Origin: JBOHWJ01 sp050736615 | GTDB lineage: Bacteria > Desulfobacterota > Binatia > Binatales > Binataceae | DNA length: 38,911 nucleotides | Direction of reading: 5' to 3' | Assembly (NCBI GenBank): GCA_050736615.1 | Contig: JBOHWL010000183.1 | Span: 1 to 38,911, forward strand | In this document: positions 31,715 to 38,911 of the stretch, in pieces | How the letters are laid out: each line of letters begins with the position of its first letter | Position numbering within the stretch: the first letter of the stretch is position 1 | The notes under the pieces: model-generated | Told to the model about the DNA's origin: nothing | Database searches by the model: none | What the model saw: the letters and a program-made list of their open reading frames with translations, nothing else | Made by a program: the position numbers and the translations under genes

Positions 31715-32257
31715 ATGAATACGAAAGCGAACCGTTTCACACGCCGAGCCATCATAATATGCGTCGTCGCCGCATCGCTGACATTGGTGAGCTTGAACGC
31801 ACCCGCACGGGCCGCGACCAAGGCTTCCGCCGTCACGGTTAAATCCGGCGACGTGCGCGCGACCATCACGATGCCGATAGCGACCGCCAGCGCTGGTCAG
31901 CGGCTTCCGCTGTCAGTTGAGTTCGCGATCGCACCCGGCTGGCACATTTACGGCCGTCCCTTGCCACAGGATTATCAACCCACCACGATCAAGTTCGACG
32001 AAACGCTCGTCGCCGCTCAATCACTGCGTTTTCCCAAACCGAAACCGGTCGATTTCAAGACGCTGGGTCAGACGTTGCCGGTTTATGAAGGTGACTTCAG
32101 CGTGCCAGGCGTCGTCGTGCTTAAACGCAATCTGACCGCCGGCGCGCATCAACTGACCGGCAAATTGAGCTTCCAGGAATGCAACGACATGGAGTGCAAA
32201 ATGCCGCGGACGGTGTCGTTCGCGTTGCCGATCACGGTGCGGACCGCCGCGCGCTGA
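31715..32257 (+). CDS. Exported DsbD N-terminal-domain-like protein
   Basis: A 180-residue protein with a signal peptide (RFTRRAIIICVVAASLTLVS, cut near ARA at residues 31-33) and one immunoglobulin-like domain of the DsbD N-terminal / disulfide-corrector type: LSVEFAIAPGWHIYGRPLPQ, LPVYEGDFSVPGVVVLKRNL and LSFQECNDMECKMPRTVSFA. The latter has Cys156 and Cys161 in the CNDMEC pattern, the redox pair that passes electrons in DsbD. The membrane and C-terminal thioredoxin domains of DsbD are absent, and no such genes lie nearby, so it is a stand-alone periplasmic thiol-redox protein. The ATG at 31715 is preferred over an upstream TTG. It is divergent from the amidase gene. Confidence 0.86.
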   Translation: MNTKANRFTRRAIIICVVAASLTLVSLNAPARAATKASAVTVKSGDVRATITMPIATASAGQRLPLSVEFAIAPGWHIYGRPLPQDYQPTTIKFDETLVAAQSLRFPKPKPVDFKTLGQTLPVYEGDFSVPGVVVLKRNLTAGAHQLTGKLSFQECNDMECKMPRTVSFALPITVRTAAR

Positions 32258-32331
32258 ACTGGACAATTAAACGCGGTTCAAACAGGGCGGGAGTGCAACT
32301 CACGCCCGGTTTCGACTACGCCGCGCTCCGT

Positions 32332-33528
32332 CTAATTAAGACCATAAGCGCGGGCGACATTCTCACCGAGAATTCCTCTGCGGCCCAAATCGTTCATGGG
32401 TTTGACCATCTCGGCCAGTTCCTCCAGATAATTCCCCGGATGATCGGGATGCGGATAGTCGCTGGCCCAGAAGAATTTATTCTCGCCCACGAGCGGCATC
32501 AGACCGGCGATTGTGCGTTCGTCCGGATCGGCGGAAATAAAGCATCGTTCTTTAAAATAATACGAGGGCTTCTCCTTCAAACGCACGGTTTGGGCGATCG
32601 TCGTGCCGTTGAAAACGGCGTCGGCGCGATCAAGGAAATAACCGATCCAGCCCGCGCCGGATTCGAGCACCACCACCTTCAGTTGAGGAAAGCGATCGAA
32701 CACGCCCATTTGAAAAAACGTCGCGAATGCATGCTGCACGCCATGGCCCGCGAAGATGTCGTAGTACCAGGCGGCCCAGCCGAAATGGTCGTAGCGATGA
32801 TGGAGGCCCCACAAGGGCGGTTCCAGTGTGGGATGGACCGCCAGCGGGACATTGGCTTCCGCCGCCACAGCAAAGACGCGATCATGCGCACGATCGCCAT
32901 GCGGCACGCGTGAAATTGTGAAGGGTGCCACGAAGGCGCCCTTGCAGCCATCCTTAATCGCGCGTTCCAACTCGCGCGCCGCCTCTTCGGGCGCGCCCAG
33001 CGATAAGTGTGCAATCGGAATCAGGCGCCCGCCCGAATCACGGCAGAAATCCGCAATCCACCGATTATAGGCGCGGCAATAGGCGGCCGAAATCTCAGCG
33101 TCGACGGTCTCGCATTCCCATAACAGTCCGATGGTCGGATAGAGGATGGACTTCGCCATGCCTTCCCGGTCGAGCAGTTGCAGGCGTTCTTTCATATCCA
33201 TGGTGCCGAACGCCGCGCCTTTTAAATAAGTGTCCTCGGGCCGGAATTTCTGAAAGCGCAATTCGTCGGCGCGCCCGGCGTTGACAAATTCCTCACGGTG
33301 GCGCCGCGCCTCTTCGACCTGCTTGCCCATCCCGCCCAACGTGCCAAGCTGTCCATGGCGCGTCAGATTGGCGCGCTTTTGATCAACTTCCAGGTATTCA
33401 AACCCGTCCTCGCCGACGCGGATGCGGATGGCGCGGCCGCGGTATTTCGCTTCGAGATATTTCTCCCACAGATCGGGCGGTTCCAGAATGTGCCCGTCCG
33501 CATCGATCACCAAGGCTTCCGTTCTCAT
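32332..33528 (-). CDS. Amidohydrolase-family metal-dependent hydrolase
   Basis: A 398-residue amidohydrolase-2-type TIM-barrel protein. The N-terminal metal motif reads VIDADGHILEPPDLWEKYL, a DxDxH form of the usual DxHxH. Later stretches are DREGMAKSILYPTIGLLWEC, PIAHLSLGAPEEAARELERA, VPLAVHPTLEPP (metal-binding His) and FFWASDYPHPDHPGNYLEEL with the conserved Asp. The family includes decarboxylases such as ACMSD and gamma-resorcylate decarboxylase as well as hydrolases. I chose the ATG at 33528 because GGGAG lies 8 nt upstream; GTG at 33537 is the alternative. It is the last gene of a three-gene minus-strand unit after two cyclase-family genes, probably one pathway. Confidence 0.88.
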   Translation of the reverse strand: MRTEALVIDADGHILEPPDLWEKYLEAKYRGRAIRIRVGEDGFEYLEVDQKRANLTRHGQLGTLGGMGKQVEEARRHREEFVNAGRADELRFQKFRPEDTYLKGAAFGTMDMKERLQLLDREGMAKSILYPTIGLLWECETVDAEISAAYCRAYNRWIADFCRDSGGRLIPIAHLSLGAPEEAARELERAIKDGCKGAFVAPFTISRVPHGDRAHDRVFAVAAEANVPLAVHPTLEPPLWGLHHRYDHFGWAAWYYDIFAGHGVQHAFATFFQMGVFDRFPQLKVVVLESGAGWIGYFLDRADAVFNGTTIAQTVRLKEKPSYYFKERCFISADPDERTIAGLMPLVGENKFFWASDYPHPDHPGNYLEELAEMVKPMNDLGRRGILGENVARAYGLN

Positions 33529-33581
33529 CACGTTCACTCCCGTTTTGGTAAACGTCGTTTTTCTAAATCATATCGGCCCGA

Positions 33582-34511
33582 TCAAAAAAGCGCGAGTGGA
33601 TTGACCGGCGATGCGGTGCCGCGCTTGAGGATCAACGGCGCCATCGTGAATTGGAATTCGTAGCGGTGATGCCGCGCGCACGCCGCCGCCAGCGCCTCGA
33701 GGTCCGTGTTGTCGATCAGATGCACGCCGAGCATCACCAGCACGCAGGTATGGATCGGCATCGCCAATTCTTTATAGCCGCTCGGCACCACGTCGCTGAC
33801 GCCGTCCGAGCCGAGTACGGCCACCCGGCGCTCGTGCAGCCAGGGCAGGCAGGTGGCGTCCAGCCCGGCCAAGCCCTCGCGAAACGCATCCCATCCGCCT
33901 TTTTGCTTGCGCCGACAATCACGGCCGGTGCGGATCAGCAAGACATCGCCTTCCTCGACTTTCACCTTGTGATCTTTTTCGGCGGCGTCGAGGTCCTCGG
34001 GGAAAATGCGGTCGCCCAGTTCAAGCCATTCGACCTTTTTGATTTTCGGAATATCGAGCAGCACGCCGCGGCTGATTACACCCTGGCTGGTCACATCAAT
34101 GGCGCATTTTAACGCTCCGTGGGAGCCGACTTCGGTGGCGGCGAAGCCGTTGTACATCTTGCCCTGCCAGAACACATGGCACAGTGCGTCGAGATGCGTG
34201 TTGGCCAAGCCATGCGGCGCGATGGCGAAATAGTCGCCCGCGTAGGGCAGGAACTCGCGATCCGAATCGGCGCCGACCTGGGTCATCAGATGCGTCACCG
34301 GGGTGGGATTGTCCGGCGCGACCATAGTGGCGAGCGGCATCGCGAGCGAAACCGCTTCGCCGCTTTGTACCAGGCGCGCCGCCGCCGCCCGTTTTTTGTC
34401 GGTAATGAAATTCAACGCGCCGCGCTGATCGTCCTTGCCCCAGCGGCCCCAATTGCTGAGCCGCTCGAACAAACCCTTCACGTCTTCCGGTGAAAGCCTC
34501 GGTTCCATCAT
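33582..34511 (-). CDS. Cyclase-family (kynurenine formamidase-like) hydrolase, copy 2
   Basis: A 309-residue member of the cyclase / arylformamidase-like family (KynB, isatin hydrolase relatives), Mn- or Zn-dependent hydrolases with an HxDxxxH metal motif, here NTHLDALCHVF. Other marks are SNWGRWGKDDQRGALNFITD, SHGALKCAIDVTSQGVISRG, GDVLLIRTGRDCRRK and GLDATCLPWLHERRVAVLGS. It is about two-thirds identical by eye to the adjacent copy (34528-35442), including the last 12 residues (GTASPVNPLALF), so the pair arose by tandem duplication. It lies 16 nt after the first copy and 53 nt before the amidohydrolase gene, giving one transcript. AAGGAG precedes two adjacent ATGs. The substrate is likely a cyclic amide, lactone or N-formyl compound. 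Confidence 0.89.
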   Translation of the reverse strand: MMEPRLSPEDVKGLFERLSNWGRWGKDDQRGALNFITDKKRAAAARLVQSGEAVSLAMPLATMVAPDNPTPVTHLMTQVGADSDREFLPYAGDYFAIAPHGLANTHLDALCHVFWQGKMYNGFAATEVGSHGALKCAIDVTSQGVISRGVLLDIPKIKKVEWLELGDRIFPEDLDAAEKDHKVKVEEGDVLLIRTGRDCRRKQKGGWDAFREGLAGLDATCLPWLHERRVAVLGSDGVSDVVPSGYKELAMPIHTCVLVMLGVHLIDNTDLEALAAACARHHRYEFQFTMAPLILKRGTASPVNPLALF

Positions 34512-34527
34512 GCTCTCCTTTTAGTAG

Positions 34528-35442
34528 CTAAAACAGCGCGAGCGGGTTAACCGGCGAGGCGGTCCCTTGCTCCAGGATCAACGGCGCCATCGCGAACAGA
34601 AACTCGTAGCGATGATGGCGCGCGCACGCCGCCGCCAGACCGTCAAGGTCGGCGTTGTCGATCAAATGGATACCCATCACCACCAGCGTGCCGATATGGA
34701 TTGGCAAGGCGTTGTCGGCGCCGTACGGGCTCGGCACGATGTCACTGACGCCGTCGCAGCCGAGCACGGCGATTTTTCTTTCATGCAGCCACGGCAGGCA
34801 GGTGGCGTCGAGTCCAGCCAGGCCTTCGCGCCGCGGATCCCACGGTCCTTTGGCCTTGCGTCGCTGATGGCGTCCGGTGCGAATCAGCAAGATGTCGCCT
34901 TCGCCAACACGGACCTGGCCGAGCTTTTCGGCGGCCTCGAGGTCTTCGGGAAAGATCGCCTCGCGCAACTCGAGCCATTCGACCTTGCGGGCCTTGGCGA
35001 TGTCGAGCAACACGCCGCGGCTCATCACGCCGTCGCGCGTCACGTCGATCGCACATTTACGCGCGCCGAGGCGTCCAACCTCGCGCTCACTGAAACCGTT
35101 ATACATCTTGCCGTCGAGAAAGACATGGCAGAGCGCGTCCAGATGCGTAAACGCCATCCCATGGGGCGCAATTGCGAAAAAATCGAGCGAAGCGTATCCA
35201 GGCGGTCCCGCATGCAACATCAGATGCTGCAGCGGTTGCGGATTGTCGGGTGCGGTTTCGGTCGAAAGCGGCAGCGCCAGCGAGACGATTTCGCCATTTT
35301 GCGCCAGCCGTGCCGCCGCCGCGCGTTTTTCCGGGGTGATAAAGTTGAGCGCGCCGCGCTCATCTTCTTTACCCCAGCGGCCCCAATTGCTGATTTTATC
35401 GTAAGCGGCGCGAACCTCGGCCGCAGTCGATCTGGTCGCCAT
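34528..35442 (-). CDS. Cyclase-family (kynurenine formamidase-like) hydrolase, copy 1
   Basis: A 304-residue paralogue of the protein encoded at 33582-34511 and the first gene of the three-gene unit. The metal motif is FTHLDALCHVF (HxDxxxH); SNWGRWGKEDERGALNFITP, RKCAIDVTRDGVMSRGVLLD and GLDATCLPWLHERKIAVLGC correspond to the sister copy. Differences cluster in the 60-90 region (AGPPGYASLDFFAIAPHGMA), where substrate contacts may lie, suggesting different substrate preference. I chose the ATG at 35442, which has GGAGGAG 5 nt upstream; a longer frame adds nine residues. The opposite-strand SagB gene begins some 290 nt away, with repeat debris between. Confidence 0.89.
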   Translation of the reverse strand: MATRSTAAEVRAAYDKISNWGRWGKEDERGALNFITPEKRAAAARLAQNGEIVSLALPLSTETAPDNPQPLQHLMLHAGPPGYASLDFFAIAPHGMAFTHLDALCHVFLDGKMYNGFSEREVGRLGARKCAIDVTRDGVMSRGVLLDIAKARKVEWLELREAIFPEDLEAAEKLGQVRVGEGDILLIRTGRHQRRKAKGPWDPRREGLAGLDATCLPWLHERKIAVLGCDGVSDIVPSPYGADNALPIHIGTLVVMGIHLIDNADLDGLAAACARHHRYEFLFAMAPLILEQGTASPVNPLALF

Positions 35443-35485
35443 GAATGCTCCTCCAATCGCGGATCGCACACAGCAATGAAAATCT

Positions 35486-35537
35486 TAACGCAGCTCGCGG
35501 ACTCTTCTGCTCGGCTGCGTTCCGCCTGGCGCTCGTC
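35486..35537 (+). repeat. Dispersed-repeat fragment
   Basis: TTAACGCAGCTCGCGGACTC then TTCTGCTCGGCTGCGTTCCG matches the GC-rich core of the repeat family. It lies in the 290-nt gap between divergent genes, and its position shows that frames extending the SagB gene upstream of 35733 are repeat-derived. Confidence 0.65.
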
Positions 35538-35732
35538 GCCAGCAATAACCCTTCAATCGCGCGTCGCCAAACTTCCGGGGCTTTTCCCGCAATCTCAAAT
35601 GGACCCAGAGCGCTACCCCGCATCCGCGGTGACGCGTTCAGCGCAGGCGATTTTGCTATAGCATGGGTTTTGCGCAGACTAACAGCGGCATCGGCCTCAT
35701 CTCTGCGGAATGATCCCGGGAGTCAGACCAAG

Positions 35733-37244
35733 GTGGGCAATCGCGATATCGAAGTGGCGCGCGCTTTTCATGAGATCACCGCGCATTCTTATACCAGTGT
35801 GCGTTCGGGCGGCCATCGGCTGGATTGGGACAACCGGCCCGTTCCCTACAAGATTTACCCCGACGCGGGCGCGCTCAATCTGCCGCGCGATCTGACCCTG
35901 CCGGCGATGCCCACGCTGGCCGCGCTGACGGGGGAGGATGCCGCAACGTCCGGCGCGGTTGATCTCAGCGCGCTTACGCGGATGCTTTTTTGCGCCGACG
36001 GCTTGACCCGGCGCAAACGAATCGGCGGCGAGGATTATCATTTTCGCGCCGCTGCTTCCGCCGGCGCGCTCTATCCGATCGAAATTTATGTCGCCGCCGC
36101 CGAGGTCGATGGCCTTGAACCCGGGCTTTATCATTTCTCACCCGCCGATCTGAAATTGCGCGGCTTGCGTCGGGGCGATTGGCGTGAGTTTATCGCGCGC
36201 GCGTCGGCGCCAGGCGCGCCCGTCATGGAAGCACGTGCCGTGCTGATCATGAGCGCAATTTTCTGGCGCAGCGCGTGGAAGTATCGCGCCCGCGCTTACC
36301 GCTACTGCTTCTGGGACACCGGCACGATTTTGGCCAACCTGACCGCCGCCGCCCGCGCCGAGGGCGTGGCGGCCGCAATCACTACGGCCTTTGAGGATGC
36401 CCGTCTGGAACGGCTGCTCGAAGCCGACGGTGCGCGCGAAGGTATCATGTGCATGGTGGCGCTGGGGCGGACCGCTCCCGCACGCGAAGCCGCGCCCGCT
36501 CTTGAACCGCTCGGTCTTGACACTATCCCGCTGTCGGCGCGCGAGACGGTCTATGACGAGCTTGTGAAACTTCATCGCGCGTCGCGCCTCGAAGCGGATG
36601 AGCTGGCGGCAATCGGGGCCGCGGGCGCCGGAACGGCGCCGCCGGGTCCGGCTGACGAGAGTTTCACGCCGGCGCCTTTACCAGCCGATCACGGGTTGGG
36701 GCTAGGCGATACGATCGTTCGCCGTGGCTCGACCCGCATCTTCGCGCGCGAATCGATTGAGGCGCGGGAACTGGCGACCGTAATGGCCGTGTCGGCGTCC
36801 GCGCAACGCGTGGATTTTCCAGCGTTGACCGACGCCTACCTGATCGTCAACGCGGTGGAGGGCATGCCAGCCGGAGCCTATTACTATCGGCGCCAGAATG
36901 GCGCCTTCGACCTCCTGAAACGCGGTGATTTCCGCGCGCAGGCCGGCTATCTCTGCCTTGAACAGGCGCTCGGCGCCGACTGCGCCGCGCTCATTTGTTA
37001 CATGACCGACCTGGAACGTGCGCTCGCGGTGTTGGGTAATCGCGGTTATCGCGATGCGCATCTTGAGGCTGGCATGCTGGCGGGCAGAGCCTATCTGGCC
37101 GCCTACGCGCTTGAGCATGGCGCCAGCGGGCTAACCTTCTACGATGAAGATACGACTGCCTTCTTTGCTCCACATGCCGCCGGCAAAAGTCCGCTCCTGA
37201 TGGTTGCGGTCGGAGTGCCCCGAACCCGCCACGAGGCTGAATGA
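35733..37244 (+). CDS. SagB/ThcOx-type double nitroreductase-domain dehydrogenase
   Basis: A 503-residue protein with two nitroreductase-fold (FMN-binding) domains, the layout of SagB/ThcOx-family dehydrogenases that aromatise azolines to thiazoles or oxazoles in peptide maturation, and of uncharacterised relatives. The first domain begins AFHEITAHSYTSVRSGGHRL and contains RAAASAGALYPIEIYVAAAE (FMN-binding), EPGLYHFSPADLKLRGL and YRYCFWDTGTILANLTAAAR. The second has TIVRRGSTRIFARESIEARE, GMPAGAYYYRRQNGAF and HLEAGMLAGRAYLAAYALEH. I chose GTG 35733, with GGGAG 10 nt upstream; the open frame back to 35445 passes through repeat sequence. No cyclodehydratase (YcaO) or precursor-peptide gene is nearby, so a peptide role is not supported. 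It ends just before a strong bidirectional terminator. Confidence 0.85.
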   Translation: MGNRDIEVARAFHEITAHSYTSVRSGGHRLDWDNRPVPYKIYPDAGALNLPRDLTLPAMPTLAALTGEDAATSGAVDLSALTRMLFCADGLTRRKRIGGEDYHFRAAASAGALYPIEIYVAAAEVDGLEPGLYHFSPADLKLRGLRRGDWREFIARASAPGAPVMEARAVLIMSAIFWRSAWKYRARAYRYCFWDTGTILANLTAAARAEGVAAAITTAFEDARLERLLEADGAREGIMCMVALGRTAPAREAAPALEPLGLDTIPLSARETVYDELVKLHRASRLEADELAAIGAAGAGTAPPGPADESFTPAPLPADHGLGLGDTIVRRGSTRIFARESIEARELATVMAVSASAQRVDFPALTDAYLIVNAVEGMPAGAYYYRRQNGAFDLLKRGDFRAQAGYLCLEQALGADCAALICYMTDLERALAVLGNRGYRDAHLEAGMLAGRAYLAAYALEHGASGLTFYDEDTTAFFAPHAAGKSPLLMVAVGVPRTRHEAE

Positions 37245-37274
37245 TTAATCGTGCCGCTCGATCATCGTAGTCTT

Positions 37275-37316
37275 AAAACAAAACAGCGGGCGCGGTTACG
37301 TCCGCTGTTTTGTTTT
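37275..37316. terminator. Strong bidirectional intrinsic terminator
   Basis: AAAACAAAACAGCGG (37275-37289) and CCGCTGTTTTGTTTT (37302-37316) are perfect 15-bp inverted arms around a 12-nt loop. GC-rich inside and A/T-rich outside gives a T-rich tail in both directions. It lies between the convergent SagB gene (stop 37244) and ferredoxin gene (stop 37390), serving both. Confidence 0.85.
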
Positions 37317-37389
37317 GTGGCTAAATTCCGGTTAAGGCAGGCTTGGTTGGGAGTGCGCTAGGATGCGCGCGGCGTCCAACGAAGCAGCT

Positions 37390-37746
37390 TCAGCCTTCGG
37401 TCCAACCCCACTTGATCTTGTTGGCCGCCACCTGCTCGGGCGTGGGATGTTCCAATTGCACGAAGGTCTTTACCTTGAACTGATCGGCGAGTTCGAGGGT
37501 CTTATGATTAAGCTCGATGTCGTCCTTGAACACGTCGGGTACGGCCGGTTCCTCGAAGATCGCCTGCCAGGGGCATTCCGGTTCGCATGCCCCGCAGTCG
37601 ATACATTCATCAGGGTTGATGTAAAGCATGTTGGGGAAGTTTTGCCTATCTTCACCAACGTACTCGTAAATGCAATCCACCGGGCAGACACTCACGCATC
37701 CCGTGTCTAGACAGTCGATGCAAAGCCTGGTTATGGTCCATGGCAT
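37390..37746 (-). CDS. fdxA: 7Fe-type (FdxA-like) ferredoxin
   Basis: A 118-residue FdxA-type ferredoxin. The first cluster site has CIDCLDTGCVSVCPVDC (Cys9, Cys12, Cys17, Cys21, Cys25), the pattern of the 3Fe-4S plus 4Fe-4S seven-iron ferredoxins. The second site has CIDCGACEPECP (Cys48, Cys51, Cys54, Cys58). An acidic C-terminal extension (60-118; LELADQFKVKTFVQLEHPTP) matches the length of related seven-iron proteins. It would carry low-potential electrons in the cytoplasm. It is a single gene, convergent with the SagB gene, and shares the terminator at 37275-37316 with it. The redox partner is not apparent. Confidence 0.92.
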   Translation of the reverse strand: MPWTITRLCIDCLDTGCVSVCPVDCIYEYVGEDRQNFPNMLYINPDECIDCGACEPECPWQAIFEEPAVPDVFKDDIELNHKTLELADQFKVKTFVQLEHPTPEQVAANKIKWGWTEG

Positions 37747-37908
37747 AAGCGCTTAGTCCTCTCTCGAATCCTTACGCGATTCTAACCTACATCGGCCCGG
37801 CGGCGTATAAAAGTCTCATCCGCGCGGTCCGCCCGGTCAATCCGGCTCCCGATTTTTTGCCATACCAGCGCGCTCAAGCCAAGCGCCCGGACGCATCGCC
37901 ACCCATTA

Positions 37909-37940
37909 TGAATGGCTGACCAAATGAATGGCTGACCAAA
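37909..37940. repeat. 16-bp perfect tandem repeat upstream of hicB
   Basis: TGAATGGCTGACCAAA occurs twice in direct succession (37909-37924 and 37925-37940). It lies 15 nt before the palindrome at 37956 and about 60 nt before hicB. It may be a regulatory iteron or simply a recent slippage duplication. Confidence 0.6.
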
Positions 37941-37955
37941 TTCAATTGTCATCCA

Positions 37956-37975
37956 GATATTCCCGCCTGAATATC
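37956..37975. promoter_or_regulatory. Candidate HicB operator palindrome
   Basis: GATATTC (37956-37962) and GAATATC (37969-37975) are perfect inverted 7-bp arms with a 6-nt spacer, centred about 33 nt before the hicB start. HicB antitoxins commonly bind palindromes in their own promoter, so this is the obvious operator candidate. A clear -10 box is not visible. Confidence 0.5.
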
Positions 37976-37998
37976 GTTCGCGTAGTATGGGCAGGGTC

Positions 37999-38226
37999 AT
38001 GGAGCGGACCGCCGTTTTCCGTAAAGTGCCGGAAGGTTATGTCGCTTTTGTCGAAGAGCTTCCGGGGGCAAATACGCAGGCGCCGACGCTCGACGAAGCT
38101 CGGCGAAACCTCAAAGAAGCGGTCGCGCTGGTGCTGGAAGCCAACCGGACTCTCGCTGAGGAATCACTCAAGGGCCAGAAAGTGATAAGAGAGCCGTTTT
38201 TGCTTCGCAGCGATGAAACGTCGTGA
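37999..38226 (+). CDS. hicB: HicB-family antitoxin
   Basis: A 75-residue short-form HicB protein: RTAVFRKVPEGYVAFVEELP, GANTQAPTLDEARRNLKEAV and ALVLEANRTLAEESLKG, the usual partial RNase H-like fold of HicB antitoxins that neutralise the HicA mRNA interferase. The family's C-terminal DNA-binding extension is absent, as in the short type, so operator binding, if any, would need another partner. The ATG at 37999 matches the family start; ATG 37987 is the alternative. The toxin reading frame begins inside its last codons at 38213. Because the toxin is damaged, this antitoxin is an orphan. A palindrome and a tandem repeat lie upstream. Confidence 0.9.
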   Translation: MERTAVFRKVPEGYVAFVEELPGANTQAPTLDEARRNLKEAVALVLEANRTLAEESLKGQKVIREPFLLRSDETS

Positions 38227-38403
38227 CTTGCTATGGCATCTGGAACTTCACGGCTGCGCTCTTCTGAAGGCGCCAATGACACCGTGTACGTGAACCGCAC
38301 GAAAGGCAAATCCTCCACCATTCCACGCCACCGCGAAATCAACGATTTTCTTGCGCGCAAAATCAGCCGCGATCTGGAAATACCGAGCCCCGCGACGCGG
38401 TAA
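38213..38403 (+). pseudogene. hicA: Frameshifted hicA toxin with lost catalytic His
   Basis: From ATG 38213 the frame encodes MKRRDLLWHLELHGCALL, a typical HicA start, then shifts at about 38264-38266. The correct continuation is one base out of frame: EGANDTVYVNRTKGKSSTIP and RHREINDFLARKISRDLEIP, ending at TAA 38401-38403. The unshifted frame stops at 27 codons. HicA proteins have GxNHxxY with a catalytic His; here it reads GANDTVY, with Asp in that place. Both the frameshift and the substitution argue for a dead toxin. A single sequencing error could explain the shift but not the His loss. It overlaps hicB by 14 nt. Confidence 0.85.
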
Positions 38404-38537
38404 ACTAGCGGGACGCTTGCGCCTGCAGGCCTTTACCGGTAGTGCGCCGACCTAATAGCAAACGAGGCTCGGCTCGACCCTCGATCACGGGCCCGTTTAG
38501 AATTAGATTGAGGTTCCAATTCATACGCGGGGTCCAC

Positions 38538-38911
38538 ATGAAGACCGAAGACAACGGCAAAATCACACGCACCGAAACCGACAGCATGGGTGCCATCGAG
38601 GTCCCCTCCGAACATTACTGGGGTGCGCAGACGGAACGCTCACTGCTCCATTTCGCGATTGGCCATGACGTGATGCCGCGTTCGGTCATTCGCGCCTTCG
38701 GCGTCCTCAAGAAAGCCGCCGCCGAGGTCAACCACGATCTCAAAAAACTCCCGGATCAACTCGCCGCTTTAATCGTTCGCGCGGCCGAAGAAGTGATTTC
38801 CGGCCAGCTCGACGCTGAATTTCCGCTGCGCGTCTGGCAGACCGGCAGCGGCACGCAGACCAACATGAACGTCAATGAGGTGCTGGCGCACCGCGCCCGC
38901 CAGCTCGCCGC
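38538..38911 (+). CDS. fumC: Class II fumarate hydratase, 5' part only
   Basis: The first 124 codons of fumarase C, cut by the window edge. MGAIEVPSEHYWGAQTERSL, KKAAAEVNHDLKKLP, RVWQTGSGTQTNMNVNEVLA (with the GSGTQxNMNxNEV substrate-binding segment) are clearly fumarase and not aspartase or argininosuccinate lyase in pattern. The enzyme hydrates fumarate to malate in the TCA cycle; the class II type is the iron-independent homotetramer. The catalytic signature GSxxMPxKxN lies beyond the end. GGGG precedes the ATG, weak as a ribosome-binding site. No operon partner is visible. Confidence 0.92.
   Translation, partial: MKTEDNGKITRTETDSMGAIEVPSEHYWGAQTERSLLHFAIGHDVMPRSVIRAFGVLKKAAAEVNHDLKKLPDQLAALIVRAAEEVISGQLDAEFPLRVWQTGSGTQTNMNVNEVLAHRARQLA

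Noticed and set aside
35445..35732. N-terminal extension of the SagB-type protein
   Set aside because: It runs through a repeat fragment (35486-35537) and lacks protein-like sequence; the family start fits GTG 35733 with GGGAG upstream.

Overview
The window is a GC-rich, gene-dense bacterial chromosome segment with Shine-Dalgarno starts, frequent GTG starts and 4-nt gene overlaps. There is no phage, plasmid or insertion-sequence machinery, no CRISPR array and no tRNA or rRNA that I could recognise. Four acyl-CoA dehydrogenases, three class III (CaiB/BaiF) CoA-transferases, two MaoC hydratases, an SDR, two cyclase-family hydrolases, an amidohydrolase and an F420/FMN-type LLM oxidoreductase point to a soil or sediment heterotroph that degrades organic acids and aromatics through CoA thioesters. 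The style fits uncultured lineages such as Candidatus Binatota or related delta-proteobacterial groups; that placement is inference from gene content only.

Layout. 1-480: repeat debris. 500-3911: maleylacetoacetate isomerase, an SDR, a SnoaL-like protein and an acyl-CoA dehydrogenase-fold flavoprotein. 3941-4659: an AbrB/PIN toxin-antitoxin pair with its promoter and palindrome. 4688-6286: an EmrB-type exporter. 6518-7702: a CoA-transferase. 8039-10400: a MaoC / acyl-CoA dehydrogenase / MaoC operon. 10718-11263: an exported rhodanese interrupted by an in-frame UGA. 11552-14028: a coupled pair of CoA-transferases. 14062-14800: DUF29 and a small membrane protein. 15169-16614: ECF sigma factor and RskA-like anti-sigma factor. 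16922-19088: VOC protein and cobyrinate a,c-diamide synthase. 19434-20006: an unrecognised protein. 20693-23144: nitronate monooxygenase-like protein and AsnS. 23294-26776: a two-subunit acyl-CoA dehydrogenase and an LLM oxidoreductase. 27254-29056: ClC transporter. 29485-29943: single-domain response regulator. 30022-32257: amidase and a DsbD N-terminal-like protein. 32332-35442: amidohydrolase and duplicated cyclases. 35733-37244: SagB-type double nitroreductase. 37390-37746: 7Fe-type ferredoxin. 37909-38403: a HicBA module with a broken toxin. 38538-end: start of fumarase C.

Two themes stand out. First, the rhodanese at 10718-11263 has TGA exactly where relatives carry a cysteine, the reading frame stays rhodanese-like for 47 codons beyond it, and a GC-rich hairpin with a G-starting loop follows at SECIS-like distance: a good selenoprotein candidate. 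Second, a dispersed repeat family with TGTCATTCCGAGC-type inverted termini occurs in three near-complete copies, each between convergent genes and each with a strong internal hairpin; a fragment of the same family has been absorbed in frame into the rhodanese leader.

The catabolic genes form several small operons rather than one pathway, and no substrate can be named from sequence alone. Several enzymes are noncanonical at the active site: a CoA-transferase with Trp for the catalytic Asp, an SDR without Tyr/Lys, an acyl-CoA dehydrogenase pair without the usual C-terminal Glu, and HicA without its His. This suggests heteromeric or divergent enzymes, and decay in the case of HicA.
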